Origin: Symbiodinium natans
Taxonomy: Eukaryota; Sar; Dinophyceae; Suessiales; Symbiodiniaceae
Assembly: GCA_905221605.1 (NCBI GenBank)
Contig: CAJNDS010002150.1
Location: forward strand, 379,985-443,984
Direction of reading: 5' to 3'
DNA: 64,000 nt
Part shown: piece by piece, positions 61,212 through 64,000 of the stretch
How the letters are laid out: each line of letters opens with the position of its first letter
How positions within the stretch are numbered: position 1 is the stretch's first letter
Made by a program: the position numbers and the translations under genes
The notes under the pieces: model-generated
Seen by the model: only the letters and a program-made list of their open reading frames with translations
What the model was told of the DNA's origin: nothing
Database searches by the model: none

Positions 61212-61662
61212 CTTCGGAGGCTTCGTTTGGAATTGGGTTGAATTCTCCCTACGTTCAAAGAAGTGAAGCCTTAAACCCTAACCAGACTTAGGTTCCTGAG
61301 GCTACAATTCGGCTTCCTGCAAACAAACCTGGGTTCTTACTAAGAAACGGCCGACATCGGGTTGGTGAATGCCAAGGCTGGCCCTTAGAGCCCTCTGCAC
61401 GATGATGTTCCTAAACCCTATGAGCCATAAACCCTAAACCCTAAACCCTAAACCCTAAACCCTAAACCCTAAACCCCCTAAACCCTCAAACCCCAAACCC
61501 TCAAAGCCCCAAGCCCCTGAACCCTGGACCCTGTGGCAAGTGTGCAGCATTCCCGGGCCTAGCCCGAAACCCTAAACCCACCTAGGGTTTAGGATGTAGG
61601 GTTTAGGGTTTAGGGTTTGCGGTTGAGGGTTTAGGATTTAGGGTTTGCCCCCACCCACTCAC
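61212..61662. other. No gene seen
   Basis: CCCTAAA array at 61425-61480 and TTTAGGG-like block at 61583-61645. Confidence 0.5.
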
Positions 61663-61722
61663 CGCCCCCACCCGGCCCGTCCTTTGCCCCGCGCCGCTGC
61701 TCGCTTAACTCCGCGTCAGAGC
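61663..61722 (-). CDS. Putative exon
   Basis: 60 nt, phase 1-1, GCCCAGAG acceptor and consensus GTGAGT donor, SDAELSEQRRGAKDGPGGG. Confidence 0.55.
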
Positions 61723-61994
61723 CTCTGGGCGCTCGCGATCAGGGGTGTAGGGCGCTTCAGGGCTTAGGATTTAGGGCTCTGGCAGTCTGTGGAGCAAGTT
61801 CGGAGTTTAGAGCTTCGGCTTTCTTAGTTAGGTTCTGAGGAAGAGGCAGTTTCTAGAGATTTTGAACTTGTTGCTCCGGGCTAAGCTGGAACCTACCTAT
61901 ATGCCTGTAGCCCTGGCGCCACTTTTAACTTTCCTGGGCTTTGGTTTATGGATGAGGGTTTAGGGGAAGATTAGGGCTTCGGTTTCTATAGCAC

Positions 61995-62012
61995 CCTGGC
62001 CGGAGAAAAATC
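61995..62012 (-). CDS. Possible 18-nt micro-exon
   Basis: GACCTTTGCAG acceptor and AGG/GTGCTA donor, phase 0-0, DFSPAR. Sites are good but the length makes this speculative. Confidence 0.22.
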
Positions 62013-62175
62013 CTGCAAAGGTCTGCCACCAACCTGCCCAACTTAAACGAAGCCCAAACCCAGCATGCTACGATACCGACTCTCCGACGTCTTGCTTGCA
62101 TTCAGGGACAGTTCGGGGTTCGGGCCCCTGGACCCTAAACCCTAAACCCTAAACCCTGAACCCTGAACCCTGAAC

Positions 62176-62271
62176 CCTTGTGGTTCTGAAAGGAGGACGG
62201 TCCTTCAGTGTCTGAGTCCAGCCGGTAGTTCGCCGCCGAGGGCTCCGAAGACTTCCCAGACCTGGCCTTGC
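62176..62271 (-). CDS. Putative exon, Ser-rich
   Basis: 96 nt, phase 1-1, GATGTCTCAG acceptor, AAGG/GTTCAGGG donor formed by a TTCAGGG variant repeat. Pieces KARSGKSSEPSAANYRL and DSDTEGPSSFQNHK. Confidence 0.6.
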
Positions 62272-62844
62272 CTGAGACATCGAATGAACGGGCCGAGAAA
62301 AGTTAGGGTCGGGTTTTGGGGGTTTGGGGGTTTGGGGTTTAGGGTTTACGGTGGGAATAGGGTGGGTGTGGGGGGGGGGGGGGGTTTGGGGGGGGGCTTT
62401 GGGGGGGGGGGGCGGGGGGCCAGGTACCAGGCAAGCAGGTAATTCCTGATACTCTCTACTGCTCGATCATTGATGCCGTAAACCTTGAGCCCTAAACCCC
62501 AAACGTTCGAACGTTCGGGGACCCTCCTGACTCGCATAAGTCGCATAGGATCCTAAAGGCCGATGAGAACCTACAAGACGTCCAGCACTCGAAGGCCAGA
62601 AGCCTTATACGAGGGATTCTGACCATCCTCAGAAACTGATGTTTACTCACCTTTCTATAATAACTGGGAAAAATAGGAGCAAACTAAAACGATCCCTAAA
62701 CTCCTAGACCCGTGAACTTGCAAACACCTAAACCGGTGAATACTCTCTGTAGGCCCCGGAGCCCCCATCCTATACCCCACATCCCAAACCATAACCCCAA
62801 ACCCTAAACCCCAAACCCTAAAACCCTGAACCCTGAACCCCTAC
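62272..62844. other. No gene seen
   Basis: G runs at 62370-62412, CCCTAAA-like block 62780-62840, unique DNA between. Confidence 0.45.
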
Positions 62845-62941
62845 AAGCCCCAAGGCTCTCCCTTTGCTGGGGGCCCCGGCGGACTGGAACGCCACGTGCA
62901 GCCAAGAAGGCGCGCGCTGCGGCCATGAGCCACTGGGGCGC
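62845..62941 (-). CDS. Putative exon
   Basis: CTTGGCCAG acceptor, GTAGGG donor, 97 nt, QWLMAAARAFLAARGVP then RRGPQQRESLGA. A second minus frame is open; this one has the better composition. Confidence 0.45.
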
Positions 62942-63482
62942 CTGGCCAAGACTTTAGGGGTTTAGGGTTTCGGGGGTTCAGTATAGGGTTTATGTAGGGC
63001 TTGGGGTTTAGGGTTTAGGGTTTCGGGTTTAGGGTTTACTAGGGCAATAGGGCATTGTTGAAGGGCTTTTGTGGTTTTGAAGGCAGGGTTCGTGGCTGCA
63101 TTGAAGGTTTCAGGAGGAGGGGGGGGGGGGGGGGGGGGGTGGGATTCGTGTTTAGGATTGAGGGAGGACCCAATAAGTAGCTCAATCTAGCCTTTGATAA
63201 GCCTGGAAGCCTTACACACTCCCTTGCCTTACTCGTCCTTAATAGGGAGGCAGTTTGTTGGGATACTAAGGGCCTCACCCCCGCCCTTTCCTGGATCCTC
63301 AAACTCTCAAAAGGGTTTCGGTTTAGGGTTTAGGGTTTATTGAAATTATTCAGGGTTCAGGTTCGGGGAAGTTTCGAGGAAAGTTTCGCTTTTTAAACTT
63401 CTGAATAATTTCAAGTTACAGGGGGCTTGAGGGTTTAGGGTTTAGGGTTTAGGGTAAAACAGCTCAATGGACAACCCTGAAG
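62942..63482. other. No firm gene
   Basis: TTTAGGG-like block 62957-63040, G run 63119-63139, unique DNA. A minus frame 63039-63302 spans the G run and is doubted. Confidence 0.4.
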
Positions 63483-63532
63483 TCAAGACGCCTTGGACGC
63501 CTCGCTGTCCGAGCCGCTGCTGGCCTCGACGC
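63483..63532 (-). CDS. Putative exon, Ser/Glu-rich, ends in TGA
   Basis: TGGGCGCAG acceptor, VEASSGSDSEASKAS, TGA. May be a C-terminal tail; GTCTTG near the end is an alternative donor. Confidence 0.45.
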
Positions 63533-63553
63533 CTGCGCCCAAGCGGGGGGACG

Positions 63554-63797
63554 GGGGGGTTTAGGGTTAGGGTTTAGGGTTTAGGGTTTAGGGTTTAGGG
63601 TTTAGGGTTTAGGGTTTAGGGTTTAGGGTTTAGGGTTTAGGGTTTAGGGTTTGAGGGTTTAGGGTTTAGGGTTTAGGGTTTAGGGTTTAGGGTTTAGGGT
63701 TGAGGGTTGAGGGTTGAGGGTTTAGGGTTTAGGGTTTAGGGGTTAGGGTTTAGGGTTTAGGGTTTCGGGTTTCGGGTTTAGGGTTTAGGGGTTAGAA
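63554..63797. repeat. TTTAGGG array, ~244 bp, longest
   Basis: About 34 units with a few TTGAGGG, TTCGGG and GGTTAGGG variants. DNA continues to 64000 without an array, so it is not a chromosome end within this window. Confidence 0.97.
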
Positions 63798-64000
63798 TTC
63801 ACAGAGGGTGGATCTGGGGTGAAGGTTCCGCAATTCCGTTTCGGCACGCGCCCGAAACTGGAGTCTTGACATGCCTTTCTTACAGGACGCCGAAACCGAA
63901 AGGCTCTACAGGCCCCAGGCCCTAAACCTTGCAAGTCACCACGTCAAGCCCTCTAAGCCCGAGTCACAGTCCCGAATGGCCCAGGGCCCAAAGACAAACT

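Noticed and set aside
63554-63797. True chromosome end at the right
   Set aside because: The array is interstitial: unique DNA continues to 64000 and arrays occur in both orientations throughout.
1-64000. CRISPR array
   Set aside because: Tandem units are contiguous heptamers without spacers of constant length; eukaryotic splice-like signals dominate.
1-64000. tRNA, rRNA or other structured RNA genes
   Set aside because: No cloverleaf with conserved T-loop and no rRNA core words were recognised by eye.

Overview
The window looks like nuclear DNA of a protist, most likely an alga with very gappy genes. It is saturated with interstitial copies of the Arabidopsis-type telomere heptamer TTTAGGG/CCCTAAA, in dozens of tracts from a few units to about 250 bp and in both orientations. 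No rRNA, tRNA, CRISPR, bacterial operon or transposase was recognised, and no long intact gene is visible. The repeat type fits several lineages with TTTAGGG telomeres (cryptophytes, dinoflagellates, chromerids, glaucophytes, green plants). The sequence alone does not decide between them.

The main result of reading both strands is that the GC-richer islands between repeat tracts behave like very short exons, roughly 18-132 nt. Almost all are on the minus strand. Each has an AG acceptor, often after a pyrimidine run, and most have a GT donor (GTGAGT, GTAAGG, GTACTT or GTTTAGGG). Many have lengths and phases that are exactly symmetrical. All boundaries were called by eye, so each exon is a hypothesis. 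No complete transcript, start codon or gene name could be assigned.

Layout: at 1-38 kb most minus-strand exons encode cysteine-rich modules. One family begins exactly at the splice site with Glu-Cys-Cys, one carries Leu-Gly-Ser-Thr-Asp, one starts Asp-Tyr-x-Cys-Ser-Lys, and one exon has an acidic DYDGDGIG loop like a calcium-binding site. This suggests one or more large extracellular repeat proteins. From 36 to 46 kb come exons of mixed composition, including several of the most protein-like ones (38175-38306, 39940-40035, 42628-42710). From about 46 to 58 kb the minus-strand exons are mostly Glu/Leu/Arg-rich coiled coil, including a three-exon block duplicated in tandem (56.0-58.5 kb). From 58 to 64 kb further minus exons follow. 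A handful of plus-strand candidates exist but are weaker.

The non-exon DNA is organised too. In most islands with an array on both sides, CCCTAAA lies on the left and TTTAGGG on the right. An intron would then start with TTTAGGG and end with CCCTAAA, and its two ends could pair. Scattered between are short terminal-inverted-repeat foldbacks of at least three families (two copies hold a telomere-repeat block inside them), a roughly 540-bp hairpin at 10.35-10.89 kb, minisatellites, variant telomere-like arrays and long G homopolymers lying almost always on the plus strand.
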